A stretch of DNA of 64,000 nt from Aldrovandia affinis (taxonomy: Eukaryota; Chordata; Actinopteri; Notacanthiformes; Halosauridae): assembly GCA_029706075.1 (NCBI GenBank), contig JAINUG010000048.1:1240001-1304000 (forward strand). The letters run 5' to 3'. The notes beneath the pieces were generated by a model that searched no databases, had not been told where the DNA came from, and was given only the letters and a program-made list of their open reading frames with translations. The number at the start of each line of letters is the position of its first letter. The first letter of the stretch is position 1. The position numbers and the translations under genes are program-made. Shown piece by piece: positions 10,424 to 22,258 of this stretch.

Positions 10424-13400
10424 AGGTGTTCTTACATCTCTTCCAGGCTGTACTTGTGGTGCAATGTTTACTTTATTGAAGAGAATATGTGTTCCATTCT
10501 TAAAGTTACACACTGATTTTCAGACTTTGGAACACATTTATTTCAAAATGATGGGATTTAACTACTTACCATTCCATTTTGTCACTACCTAAATGATCAC
10601 GTCACTACCGAAACTTTACCATATGTTTCAGTAATGACTGTTTCGGTAGTGACAATTCTAGCTAACTTTGAGCATAACTAAAGAATGCTAGCAAGCACAT
10701 GGCTAGCATACACATCTTTGAAGAGGTTTACACACATAAAAACATAATATTTTGCATAAAACCCCAAAAAGTTTACTTAATTGAAGAGAATATGTACACA
10801 CCAATTGTCAGACTTTGGAACACATTTATTTCAAAAGTATTTGATTTAGCTACTTACCATGCAGCCATGAGGGACAGGGAGGCAGTGTCACTGCCTGGTC
10901 AAAAATGCAGGGGTGTGGCTAAAAACCAGGCTCAGCCAATGGACTAAAACTCTTGTGTTTCGGTAGTGACATGAAAACTTGGGACAAGATTTTTTTAGTA
11001 TAGTTTTTTTATTAAAAAATTAAACCCACAATAAATCTAAATCTTTCAACTTCTGTTTAAACTTAATCATAAAGATCTTTGAAATTACACCATTGAACAA
11101 AATCTAAAAATGTTTTAAGTGTTTTACATACATTTAAATTTAGGGGTCAGGGGTTTGGGACAGCTACTTCCCAATAGAAAGTACCCTATAAATTATGTTT
11201 TTTTATTTTATTTTGCTTATCACTATCTCATTTAATGCCTTGGGTTTAAATAGATCATAACACATTCTTAGTAAATATCTAAGTCTGAATACTTAATTGT
11301 TTTGTTAAATAGTTTTTCTTGTTGTGGGACCGCACTTTGAACTAATTCGGTAGAATGCCCCATATATGTATATATTGAGAAGATGGTAGAAACAGCGGCA
11401 GCGATGCCAACAATGGAGATGGTATATTACACCATTAAATAATCCCGTAACGACGGAGAGTATGTTTCTCTCATTCTCTCAATGAGAGAAATTGACGATG
11501 AAAATCATCATCAGTATTTCTGTATGTCCGCCAGGACATTTGATGACTTGCTTCGTTGGGTGGCCCCATTCATTACACATCAAAACAAGCACAGTGCCCC
11601 CACAATATATGTCGGTATTGCACCTCGCATATGCGTACCGTACATTTTTTGAGGACGTGCACAAATGACACTCCCAATGACCAGGATACACGTAGCAGCC
11701 ATCTTGCGTACGCGTACACGTGTTTAAAGTGAAGTATATTTAAGTCTTGATAAAACAGTATGGGGCACACAGATTCTTAAATTACTGGTGGTGAGCAACA
11801 TCAATTTTAAACACACTATCGCACAGATAAGTAAACAATCACACAATTATGGGTTAAGATTACTTGTACTAAATAGACATGATAGTATGGTCTTGAAGTC
11901 ATTACGAAAGGGATAGACTTGTCATCTTGCAAGTTTTACCATCTGGAACCACAGGGAGGGTGAGGCTAATTTTATGTGGTGGACATGGGACTATTTTGAT
12001 GATGTTAGCAGCTGACAGTCTACCCTGACTTTAATTTGCGGATGGGGTCCATACTATTTTGCCATTTTTGGACATGAACATTTCCACTCTTCTAGGTGGT
12101 TGCTGAGAAAGTTGAGATGTCCCTTCATTTCTGGTTTGTGACTGAGAGACTACAGGAATTTCCTCCTCTGAATACTAATTTTCATCAGAGGATCATTCAT
12201 GACATCATTGTCCTCTGTTTCTGAAACTTCCTCCTATCGTAGTCAAAGAGGTGTGATAGAAATTCATTGACTGACAGCCTTTTGCTAATTTGTTCCATTT
12301 CTTAGAGAAGCATTACCACTGCACAATGAGAGAAAATGGTTGGGAAGGCCATGTGCATGTCTCTCAGCAATTTCCCCCTACTGCTACCTGCAACAGTTAG
12401 TTCCCACAATGCATGTTTGGGTCCCGCAGTGCATGTTTTCCTAATGGGAAACCTTTCTCATATTAGGGCATGGGAAAGCTCTTTGGAAATTATGGACTTT
12501 GATAGCCATTGGGAAAAATTAGAGATTGTCTTCACATGCTTGAAGGAACACAACTTGAAACTAAAGCCCAGCAAGTCAAGTTCTTAGTCTACAGAACTGT
12601 GCAGAAGTCTTAGACCACTCTGAACAATTCAAATTAAAGCCATTTATCTGAGCAGTGAGTGTTTATTTGGTCGAACAAACACTATATAACATTGAAGTAA
12701 ACACAAATAAATATGAATACAATGAAAAGTAACAAAAACCTCTTGTGTTTTGTGTAGCCTCCCTTAGATTGCAAAACTGAAGCAATTTGCTTTGGTTGAC
12801 TGTTGTGCAATTTTTTCAAATAGTCCTGTGGTAAATTCTTCCAAGCTTCTTGTGGGATTTGCCATAACTCTTCTTTTGATTTTGGCTGCTTTTTGTTCTT
12901 TTCTCTGTCCAAGTGATCCCACATAGCTTCAATTATGTTGAGGTCGGGGCTCTGAGGCAGCTAATCTAATACTGTGAGTGCCATTTGCATACTTCCGCTC
13001 CAGTAGGTCTTAACGTTTTTCCAATCAGTTGTTTTCCCAAATGTACAGCATGATGAATGAAGATCTGTTTATATTTCTCAGCATTAATAATTCCATCAAT
13101 TTTGACCAGATCTCCTACAACATTGGCTGAAATGCACCCCCAGACCATGACAGAGCCACCACTGTGCTTATGAGAAGGCTGCAGCATAAATGTACTTTTC
13201 GCCAACTCTTCTTCTGACATACTGGCGTCTTTGTGAACCAAAAGTTTAACATTTCGACTCATCTCTTCTAAGACTATAAGACTTTCTGCCACTGGTTGTT
13301 GCTCCATGCTTTATGGTATTTTGCAATCACTTCTGCTTGTTGCCTTTCCACAAGAATGATTTCTTAGCTGCAACACCTAGAAGACAATTTCTTGTCAGAC

Positions 13401-13579
13401 TTCTTCTCATGGTCGAAGCGTGTACTTTGGTGCCAAATGGCTCTGCCAGATGCTGGGCAATTCACTGGATTTCCTTCTGTCCCTCAAGGAAATGACCTTT
13501 AAGTACTGCCATTTTATGTCTTCAACTTGCCCAGTTTCTTCAAATTTCTTTATGACAGCTTAAACACTGCATCTTTAAT

Positions 13580-15020
13580 ACAAGTAAGTATAAACTTTAT
13601 TTATGTAGCACTTTTCAAGAACAGGGGTCACAAAGTGCTTCACAAAGTGCAGATAAAACAGCTAAAAGTATACATACACACACATCCATAAAACAGCAAG
13701 GCATAAAAACAAAAACAAAAAAACAGTAACAGAAATGTTAAATAAATCAAATAAAATAAAATAAATAAAACACAATTAGTAACACCTGTCAGTTGAAGGC
13801 CTGTCTGAACAGAGGGGTCTTTAGACGCTGCTTAAAAATGTCCAGTGTTGGCAGATCTAATATCAGAGGCTGTTCCATAGCCTGGGAGCCACAGTGGCAA
13901 AAGCCTGATCACCCTTCGTCTTCAGTCTAGACCAAGGGATACCCAGCAGCCCCTGGTTCAAAGTCTTAAAAGACCTACTGGTTGAACATGGGGACAGCAG
14001 TTCACCAATATATGCAGGAGATATATATTCTGGACCAACTGGAGTCGATCCAATGCTGATTTGCTGATGCAGGTAAAAAGGGTGTTGCAATAGTCCAGGT
14101 GAGACTAAATAAAAGAATGGATAATTGTTTCCAGCTGAGAAGTAGACACCACAGTTCTTAATTTTGCCATATTCCTCAGCTGGAAAAAACATTACCTGGT
14201 CAGCATCCTGATGTGCTATTCAAAATTAATGTGCTGGTTGAACATTACACCCAGGTTTTTTAAATTGGTATTAATATTTGATGACAGTGGGTCAATACAC
14301 TGCTGCACCTTGGACAGTATGCTGTCAGGGCCAATTATAAGAACCTCAGTTTTATCCGAGTTCAATTGTAGGAAGTTGATTGACATCCAGTCCTTGATGG
14401 CAACTAAACAGTCCTGTACAACGGCCAACTTATCCAATTGATCAGGTTTAAGGGAAAGGTACAGCTGTATATTGTCCGCATAGCAGTGATAAGAGATCAA
14501 TTTAAAATGACTAATAATTTGCCCTAGGGGAAGCATATATAATGAGGATAAAATAGGAGCCAGGGTTGAGCCTTGGGGCACTCCACAAGACAGTGAACAC
14601 AAAGTTACCAATAGAGACAGAAAAGTTTCTGTCAGAAAGATAGGAAGAGAACCAATCCAGGGCTGTCCCAGCTGTACCTACCCACTACCTAAGCCTCTCA
14701 ATAAGGATACTGTGATCGATAGTGTCAAAAGCTGAACTAAGGTCCAACAGTATCAAGATTGAGCATTCACCCGCATCTGCACGCATCAGGATGTCATGAT
14801 TGCCGATTCAGTAGAATACTTCTGATGAAAACCCAACTGGAACTTGTCAAAGATATTGTGGGTTTCCACAACATTACAAGCCCATACAAGTAATGACTTG
14901 TTTAACAACCACTTTCTCCAGGATTTTGGAGATGTAGGGCAGCTTAGATTCTTGGGCAGGGATGGATCGAGATTTGGCTTTTTAAGAAGAGGCTGAATAA
15001 TTGACTGTTTAAAATAATCA
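13580..15020 (-). mobile_element. L2/CR1-type LINE fragment (reverse transcriptase remnant)
   Basis: The minus-strand frame 14611-14216 gives a reverse-transcriptase core: CGVPQGSTLAPILSSLYMLP, then ISYHCYADNIQLYLSLKP (the YADD box altered to YADN), then AIKDWMSINFLQLNSDKTEV. Downstream, 14192-13863 carries the C-terminal part with many breaks, and the 3' end lies near 13585 (ACTTTATTTATGTAGCAC in plus orientation). The YADN change and stops show it is dead. Confidence 0.75.
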
Positions 15021-15322
15021 GGGACTGATGCTGTGTAAATACCCCACCCTCAAAGTGTGTGTGGAACAGGGCAGTGTGCTGTGTGGAGTGCAGTGTGCTT
15101 GTTTGGTTAAGTCGGGTTGCTGCCTTATGGTGAGAGTGGGGTGGAGCTTACCTGCCCTGCCTTTATGGTCCATGGACCTCGCGCTACAAGCGGGGAAGGG
15201 GGAACCAAGTACCTGTCTGCATGCTGTTTGGGTTGTCCTGGGGGTGGAATCCTGAAAACAAAAGGATAGGGAATCTGAGTGGAGGGTGGCTGGGGTTTGT
15301 CCGACATCTACCTCCTAACTCT

Positions 15323-15375
15323 GGGTCTGTTTAACTTTATTGGAAACTTGTGTTGACCATCAAAGAATACAGATT
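15323..15375 (-). repeat. Dispersed repeat shared with 27159-27213
   Basis: About 50 bases match in opposite orientation to 27159-27213, including CAAGTTTCCAATAAAGTTAA read on the minus strand here. The family is unknown. Confidence 0.6.
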
Positions 15376-16484
15376 TTGCAAAAGCAGATTGGTTTTCCGC
15401 TTTGCAATTTCGCCGATTGATGACCTCATCTTAATATTTTCATTTGTGGCATTCGTTATTGTCGCAAAAACACACTCTTTTTTGAGCTACTCTTGAGAAT
15501 ATTTGAAGACTTACCTAAGGAAAGTGTGAGCTGCTTGATAACTACGTTTTACCGACCACTTTAAGTGAAGAGTGATTTCACTCCAAAGTAAGCTCTTAGG
15601 AGATGTTGTAAGTGTAACTCCTAAGATATTTGATACATACCGGCCCTGGTTTTCAAATAGCACAGACAAACCATTAAAGTGCTTCAGTGGAATAGCCATC
15701 TCGAGGAGAGGTTCCAAACCTGTGTTCTTCTAGCCATCTCACAAGTTAGCAATAACTTTTTGGAAAACTCGTGGAAATTTGTGTTACTTTTTATTGTATT
15801 AATGTTTCATTTTTTATTTATTCTAATGTTATATAGTGTTTTCCAATCAAATAAACACTTACTGCCCAGATAAATAGCTTTACACATAATTTTCTTGGGT
15901 GGCCTAAGACTTTTGCAGAGTACTGTATGTCATCTCCAAGGCAAGTGTCCAGGTAGACATTTAGAAGATGTCTTAAGAGAGTGATCCACTGTGACAAATG
16001 TGAGCGAAGTCAAGCACGTGTTGGGTATCATGAGCTACTACAGGTGATTAATCTATAAGTTTGCTCACATTACAAGACCATGTGGGCAGTACTGCGAGGA
16101 AGCAGTGCAAAGGCACAAATAACCATTTTAATGCACTCTTGTAAGCTGATTTGGATAAAAGAGTCTTCCATTGACAAAAAAATAAAATTGTTTCCCTTCC
16201 CAAGTAGGCATAGGTAATTGCTGCAGATCAACCAGCACAAATAGGCTAATATATTTCAGTGCTTTCAAAAATTGAAATGATAAAGTGTTGCCTTATTATA
16301 CTTGTTTATGTTTTTTATTTTATTTTACTTATTCAAAAATATTCAAAATGATAATGGCTCCCAATGGAAGAAAATCTTACCGTCATCAACCTCTGGGGTC
16401 ACAGTATCTCAGGGTCCTTCAATCCCTAGTTATGACCAGAGGGTCTGGAAAGGGAAGTTACAGTTTGTGTTTCCTGCAGTCTGG

Positions 16485-17605
16485 TTCTTTATTTATTTAT
16501 TTATTTGACAGGGACAGTGTACATTGATAACATTTCTGTAAATGTGCCAGACTTAGCCAAGGAGGCTTATTTTAATCTGTAGTCCCTGGGCAGGCAGCTA
16601 GTTAAAAAATTACCAAATACATGTACATACAACCATTAAAATAATTGAAAATACAATCTACACATATAGTACAGAGAGACAGACAGTACCTGCACTATAT
16701 ACAAACACAAGGACAACACTTGCATACAAACAAGAAGCTGACAATGCATAGCAACTCATAACAGGATAAAAACCCAACAACAACACAGCAACACATAACA
16801 TTAAACCATATTCTAGTGTTTACAGGACTGGTTGCTAATGAGCCAAGCTCTTAGCTGTGTGGAGAATGAACAGTAGGTGGCACAGTTTCTTCTGTATTCA
16901 GGTGTGTTGTTCCATTTCAGAGAGGCTCTGACCGAGAATGCAGACTGGCGAAAACTACTTTTCCTTCTTAGTAAAAGACAGTCTCCTTTAGTGGTGGCTC
17001 TAGAGAGGGGTTCGGGACTGGTTCTCAGTTTAATAAAAAGTTGTCAAGTGGTGGATGAAATGGTAGAAGTGATCATCTTTAAAAATCTGAGATTAATAGA
17101 AAAAACATTAGTTTCCCACCTTGTTAAGTCAAATTTGAGAAATCATTAACTCAGTGTCTTCACATAGATGTATCATTTATCATGTTTTAACCCAAACCAA
17201 ATTAGTTATTTCAGGAGGTTGTGCTTTTCAGACTCAACACTGCAGTGGTTTCGTTATCTGTGTTGACTGGTTCTCAGTTTAATAAAAGTGTCAAGTGGTA
17301 GGGTCTTTATTGTTTGTTTTCCCAGCTCAGGACAGAGCATTCTAGTGGCTTTATTGTTTGTGTGGATTCTAGTTTTAGTGTGGTTTTATTAACTTGCCCC
17401 CAGCTTGTCAGACAGTATGTAATATGGGAGAAGATCACTGCATTCATGAATATTTTGGCTGCCAGTGTTATGTTATTAGTCAGTGGTTGAGATGACTTGA
17501 ATCTCTGCCTCCAATTGGAGCCACACCTACAAGAGATCATTATTTGTGAGCAACTGACCATTGGTTTATTAGCAAAGTACATCCCCAGAAATTGGGCATG
17601 CATGC
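16485..17605 (-). mobile_element. Non-LTR retrotransposon 3' portion
   Basis: On the minus strand the frame at 17603-17307 contains NITLAAKIFMNAVIFSHITY and CLTSWGQVNKTTLK, typical of the post-polymerase region of fish LINEs. The antisense of the 3' end (TTATTTGACAGGGACAGTGT at about 16500-16520) is a common fish repeat motif. Broken by stops; clade not determined. Confidence 0.65.
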
Positions 17606-17744
17606 AGTATTATCACATCAGTGTCAGTTTGGTCAGGCTCATAGTACGATAAGGTTATGAGCCTGATAAGTCAAGCTATTCAACTCCAAGCTGAAACCTG
17701 TTTCATTGTTTGATGTAAATACAGGCACAACTATTTTTTCTCCC

Positions 17745-17890
17745 TGTTTGGTAACCAATTGCACCCTCTATTTATGCCGCTCGTCTCTATGAGGCAAGCT
17801 AATTCTCAGAGGCTGTGAACTTCGCCTCCTTCGAGTATCGGACCTGACAAAATATGGTGCGTTAGATCGTTACGCTATCCGCCGCTCTAG
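17745..17890 (-). mobile_element. tRNA-derived SINE copy (minus)
   Basis: Read on the minus strand, the tRNA-like head carries GCGGATAGCGTAACGATCTA. The body ends with AAATAGAGGGTGCAATTGG and then TTACCAAACAGGG, the tail shared with SINEs at 25385, 30450, 49955 and 51772. Confidence 0.6.
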
Positions 17891-17911
17891 GTACAACTAT
17901 TGACAAACAGC

Positions 17912-19476
17912 CAGTGGTGGGCCGTCAGGGCCTGCAAGGCCTTCTCTGCTGGCCTAAAAAATATCTGAATCACAGACTGATGTTAATTATATTTTTTCCA
18001 TGAATACTTATTAAATAATTCCAAATGGTCTGTCCGCTTCCTTTCATAGCTTTTCTGGTTGCGCTGCTTCCAGACGTGTATTTTCATATTAAAGCATTTA
18101 ACCAATCACATTTCAGCCATCATTTGTTGCCAGGGTCAAAGAAATCTGCCTGGAGGCCTTCACAATTAGTTCTGCAGGCCCTGTAGCATAAAATAAGTGT
18201 TGATAAAACTGTTGCTTCAACCAATCAGATTTTGAGTTGGGGACACGAAGGCCTTCTAGAAGGCCGAGGTAACGTCAGCAGATTCACACCCTTTGATTGG
18301 ATAGTCAGAGAGGGTCTGACTATGATGTAATGTGATTGGTTAAATGCTTTAATATGAAAATACACGTCTGGAAGCAGCGCAATCAGGAAAAGCTATGAAA
18401 GGAAGCGGACAGACCATTTGGAATTATTTAATAAGTATTCATGGACAAAATATAATTAACATCAGTCTGTGATTCAGACATTTGAGCGGACATTTTCAGC
18501 CCTAAAGTGAATGAAAACTTATGCCAGAAATACGACAGGGCAGGCTCAACTTTCAGCATTAGCTTCGATGGCGATAGAAAAGGACTTCTTGATGGAACTG
18601 AAACACACGGATAATCTGTACGATAGAGTAATTGAACTCTTTTTGAGGAAAGAAAGGGGGATGGATTTTGTGTACAAATAATAAGGATTTTTGGTGAGTA
18701 AAATGCTATTTTCCTAAATAATATTGCACTTTTATGAGGTTATTATTGATGATTTTTTATGTGTGTCGCAGCTGTAGCACCCCGGGTCTGTTTCTTCAGT
18801 AAAGGCATTTATTCTGGATACACGAGTTATCTATCTTCGATGCAACGGCAACGGGTGTCTGTTCGGTTTGTTTTTGCACTTTCTTTATTTATCTTTCTTC
18901 AGTCATGTTTCATTCTCGTTCTGTTCCACGTCTGTCATTATTCCTGTTCGAGTTCCTCTCCTTGTCTTGTCATGCACTTCGGGAAATTCTATGTTTCGGT
19001 TTTTTAGGGAGGAGGAGGAACGCATAAAGAAATCTGCGTGCGAATAAAGCGGAACGTGAGAAGCGTACAGAGATAGGACGAGAGAGAATGACAGCGATAG
19101 TTAGAGCGTGAGATAATTAGTGATTAGTAGTGTTAGTAACTTAATCTGAATCCTAATGTTAGTAGATTAGTTGGTTAGTACTATATACATCTAATTAATA
19201 TATACAAAGTGTAATTAGAAAGTAAGAAGGAAGTCAAGCGAGATTAGAAACGAAGACGGAAAAACCGAAACATAGAATTTCCCGAAGTGCATGACAGAGC
19301 GAGAATGAAACATGACTGAAGAAAGATAAATAAACAAAGTGCAAAAACAAACCGAACAGACACTCAAAACATAACAATAAGATGGCTTTTATAGCCATAA
19401 AATAGTTATTGAGGGTGGATTGATTCAGACGGAGCACTACTGAAGGCCTAGGTGTGAAATGCACGGCCCGCCACTG
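17912..19476 (+). mobile_element. hAT-family DNA transposon copy with 8-bp target duplication
   Basis: Ends are inverted: CAGTGGTGGGCCGT at 17912 and ACGGCCCGCCACTG ending at 19476. The octamer caaacagc flanks both sides (17904-17911 and 19477-19484), which is the hAT hallmark. The only transposase remnant is the C-terminal dimerisation segment at about 18477-18681 (TFERTFSAL, then MAIEKDFLMELKHTDN, then LRKERGMDFVYK), reading to stops with one gap. Two internal inverted repeats are present: 17965-18111 with 18329-18480, and 18855-19005 with 19261-19363. It is a defective, non-autonomous copy. Confidence 0.9.
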
Positions 19477-19660
19477 CAAACAGCATTATACGATAATGCA
19501 ACATGGGCTAAGGAGACATAAGAGTGACAGAAGGCGAGCAGAAGTAAAGGACTAGCAGAGCTTTCTGTTGCATTGGGTTGACATGTCTAATGTATTTATT
19601 CAGAACTTAGTATTTTATGTCGTTAAAATTCCATTCATTGAAACCTCAAAAGGTTACTAT

Positions 19661-19742
19661 CGACGAGGATGGGATTCGAACCCACGCGTGCAGAGCACAA
19701 TGGATTAGCAGTCCATCGCCTTAACCACTCGGCCACCTCGTC
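19661..19742 (-). tRNA. tRNA-Ser (anticodon GCT)
   Basis: An 82-base class II tRNA. The acceptor arms GACGAGG and CCTCGTC pair with discriminator G; the D arm contains TGGCCGAGTGGTTAAGG (box A); the anticodon GCT is complementary to 19707-19709; a long variable arm follows; and the T arm contains GGTTCGAATCC (box B). No CCA is encoded. A short T-run (CCTTTTG) just downstream on the minus strand can serve as the Pol III terminator. All arms look intact, so it is probably functional. It lies 755 bases upstream of b4gat1 in the opposite direction. Confidence 0.97.
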
Positions 19743-20496
19743 CTGTTGACGCCACAAGGAAGATACCGTAATATCTTAATACATATTGTATGTTCTGATT
19801 TTGTACACCCTAGACGTGTATTTTGTAATTATGTCTATCCATTATGTTCAAATACTGCCACAGGGACAATGTCTTGCTAGATTCATTCAACCAAACAGAA
19901 ATGTGCTGCCAATACACTTCCACTTATTTGGACTGGACTTTCGTTTTCAGTTTAACACATTCTCCCACCGAGTAACGTTTGCTTACCGAATGCTATTAAC
20001 GCGAGTATAGACTATAGTATATTACATTATTAGACTGTCTCCTCGATACACGCCTCCAGTTCGCTCCAAATAATTCCCCTCTACACTAAGGTGTACGGTA
20101 GAACGGTATAGCGCATAGACATGCGCCCCTGCTCCACGCACGCACTCATATTTGTTGTTAAGTGTATTGACATGCTGTCCTCCGACGAACGCTGTATATC
20201 TTTCCCACTCGAATATGGAAGAGCTTCTCTCCTAAACAGATCTAAATCTAAAACCAACTATTGAGGGCCCTTTTTACCCCTGCATGTCTTGGTACATATG
20301 CTCAATTGAATTAATGTGTATAGTGTAAGTCGCTAGCTAACTAGCTAGCTAGCTAGTTAGCAATCGATGGCTAACGTTAGCTAGCTAGCAAGCTAGGTAT
20401 GTATATTCGTTGCAGGGTGATATAGTCGGTTCCGTTTACCCGGACGCATATTGAATGTCAAAAAAAAGAATGAAATAAAACACTAAATGTTTTGGA
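19743..20496. other. Upstream region of b4gat1
   Basis: This holds a GCTA-rich low-complexity stretch at about 20330-20400 and no other recognisable element. The b4gat1 5' UTR and promoter should lie here; no TATA box was found in a convincing place. Confidence 0.5.
20330..20400. repeat. (GCTA)n low-complexity repeat
   Basis: Repeated GCTAGCTAACTAGC-type tetramers with interruptions. Confidence 0.8.
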
Positions 20497-22258
20497 ATGC
20501 ATCTCTCAAAAAAATGTTCAGTTTTTAAGGTGGTGCTCAGTGCTCTGTTCATTGTAGCGCTCTTGCAGTTAATTTATCTGTCCTTCTTATCGAAGCTGCA
20601 TGGGCGGCAGCAGCGCTACAGGTATTCGGAGCTGTTCGGTGGCGCTGGCAAGAAAAATGCTCACCAGACGGAGAAAAACACTCGTAAAGAACGTCTCAAG
20701 TATTCTTTATCCACTGGGGGAATTTTCGATGCCAGTGGGCAGTACCGCGTTTATAAAAACTTAATTAAAAGCGAGTTGTCCACCAATCAAAAATCAGGTG
20801 CGGATGGACGCACGCACCAGATCACTCTTGCAACCCACACTACCATCAACAATTTGTACCATCTGGATTCTTTGCTGGAGCGTTGGAAGAACCCCCTATC
20901 TGTTGCGATATTCGCGCACAGCCAAGATGTCAAGTTTGCCACCGCACTCGTGTACGCCCTCAGCGTGTTTTGCCCGCAGATACAAGCGCTTGTGGATTTC
21001 CACTTGGTGTGCCATTCCGGGGAGATGGCTAGCTTTCCCGAACAAGATCGCGAGCAATTCGCTGGGTTGGAAGACTGTGGTGGAGTGTTTGCTAAGCTGG
21101 AGACTCACAGGGACAAGTACAAGAACTATGCAATTGGGGGTAATGTCTCCTACCCCAACAATTTGCTGCGTAATGTAGCACGCGGAGGCACGGATGCGAC
21201 ATACGTACTGGTCATAGACATTGACATGGTTCCCAGTGCGGACCTGCCTCAGCAGTTTCTGGCCTTGCTAAAAACCCGGGAACCCATGTTCGATGAAGTC
21301 TTTGTGCTGCCAGCCTTCGAGATCCGACACGACCGGAAGATGCCAGCTTCCAAATCCGAGTTGGTGCAGCTCTACCAAGTGGGTGAGGTTCGGCCTTTCT
21401 ACGAGGAGCTTTGCCCCCGATGCCAGGCACCCACAAACTTTTCCCAGTGGATTAACTTGCATAGTCCGGCAGTGGGGCAGCTGGAGGTAGCCTACTCCCT
21501 GAACTGGGTAGACCCTTGGGAACCCTTCTACATCGGACCCCGCACCGTGCCGCTATATGATGAGAACTTCCGTCAGTACGGCTTCAACCGCATTAGCCAG
21601 GTATGTAACTTGACTGGTTGTCTCTAGCTGTCATTAAGAGCAGTGATGGAGGAAATGTGGCTTCATGAGCTCTGTTATTGGTTAAGCTTTCATGTGCTAT
21701 CAGTTGCTGACTGGTATTAACCAGTCAAAAGTCTATTCATAGCAAAGAACTATGCTTAGTTTCATTCATTCATAGCACCAGCCATTTTGGGTGGTGCTAC
21801 AAACTACAGGAAGCATTACTCCCTCTGCTCCTTAACAGCATTCTGCACAATACTTTTAGTTTTAGTTTTTTAGTTAAGTTTTCGCTGCTTTCAGCATGAC
21901 AAATGTAGTTATTTTTATCCACTTGCACACACTGACTCCCATTCCCACTTGCCCCGTCCTTCTGCCTTTTCTTACGCTGCCCTCATGACATCCCTCTTCT
22001 GCTCTTTCCCATCTCTGACATTTGATTCCGCATGTCCTGCCCCACACTGATGTTACCGAACTTCAGGCCTGCGAACTGCACGTTGCTGGGTACCGTTTCT
22101 CCGTGCTGAGTTCAGCATTCGTTGTGCACCGTGGGTTCAAGGTGGCTGGGGAGTTCCACAAGCGCAAGGACGAGGAAAACCGACGCAACCGGCTGCTCTT
22201 CCGAAGTTTCAAAGAAGGCCTAAAGACAAAGTACCCTGCCTCCCTCCGACGCTGCTGA
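20497..22258 (+). CDS. b4gat1: Beta-1,4-glucuronyltransferase 1, two exons
   Basis: Exons 20497-21600 (368 codons) and 22067-22258 join at …RISQ|ACELHVAG through a GT-AG intron and encode 431 residues (human about 415). The enzyme is a Golgi type II membrane protein that adds glucuronate to xylose on the O-mannosyl glycan of alpha-dystroglycan, making the primer that LARGE extends into laminin-binding matriglycan. Visible features: short cytosolic tail, signal anchor at about residues 10-30 (KVVLSALFIVALLQLIYLSF), a basic stem, and a glycosyltransferase 49-type domain with the metal-binding DxD motif at Asp241-Ile-Asp243. Two likely N-glycosylation sites, NVS at 216 and NFS at 314, match positions conserved in the family. 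The protein ends LRRC. A poly(A) signal AATAAA lies at 22748-22753. No lesion seen. Confidence 0.97.

Larger units (their letters stand above)
9168..11358. mobile_element. Unclassified DNA transposon nested in the Harbinger copy
   Basis: The ends are inverted: GGGCCATTCTACCGAATT at 9168 and AATTCGGTAGAATG…CCC ending near 11358, extended by GTTCAAAGT and its near-complement. The motif TCACTACCGAAAC or its complement recurs inside (about 9343, 10605, 10640, 10960). On the minus strand between about 10265 and 10090 a frame reads EVKVMHNIGRNRFFG, and after a one-base shift continues DKIWYTVNKVVTLIPPPENV, a tail I associate with transposon-derived ORFs. It also holds a 53-base tandem duplication and (CA)n runs. 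The flanks are TATAT-rich, so the target duplication is ambiguous. Family unknown. Confidence 0.6.
8956..11744 (+). mobile_element. PIF/Harbinger-type DNA transposon remnant
   Basis: Inverted ends pair CTTAAATATACTTCACTT (8958-8975) with its complement near 11725-11742, followed inward by GCGTACGC-containing sequence on both sides. A short plus-strand frame near 11487-11640 reads REIDDENHHQYFCMSARTFD and then DLLRWVAPFI, which resembles the N-terminal part of Harbinger (HARBI1-like) nucleases. The coding region is otherwise lost, and bases about 9168-11358 are a second element inserted within it. Flanking triplets TAA/TGA could be a decayed 3-bp target duplication. Confidence 0.6.
12595..15926 (-). 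mobile_element. Tc1-like DNA transposon, itself interrupted by an L2 LINE
   Basis: Long inverted ends of roughly 150 bases: TGCAGAAGTCTTAGACCACT (12600-12619) pairs with the right end AGTCTTAGGCCACC read on the minus strand (near 15905), and both continue through ATTTATCTG and GTGTTTATTTG. TA flanks the element. Minus-strand transposase remnants include GGSVMVWGCISANVVGDLVK around 13100-13190 and KKFEETGQVED near 13520-13560. The frame is broken by stops and by the LINE at about 13580-15020. Confidence 0.8.
12480..16110 (+). mobile_element. Ty3/gypsy-type LTR retroelement fragment, split by a Tc1 element
   Basis: Bases about 12490-12593 encode a piece of gypsy reverse transcriptase (DSHWEKLEIVF and LKEHNLKLKPSKSS). 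The same frame resumes at about 15927 with VISKASVQVD, and further on VLGIMSYYR can be read after shifts, as expected for the end of the polymerase and connection region. The 3.3 kb between is a Tc1-like element inserted at a TA. No long terminal repeats were found; this is a decayed internal fragment and cannot make a working protein. Confidence 0.65.

Noticed and set aside
20798-21490. Overlapping ORFs on both strands within b4gat1
   Set aside because: Shadows of the 376-codon b4gat1 frame, which has the DxD motif and full family similarity.
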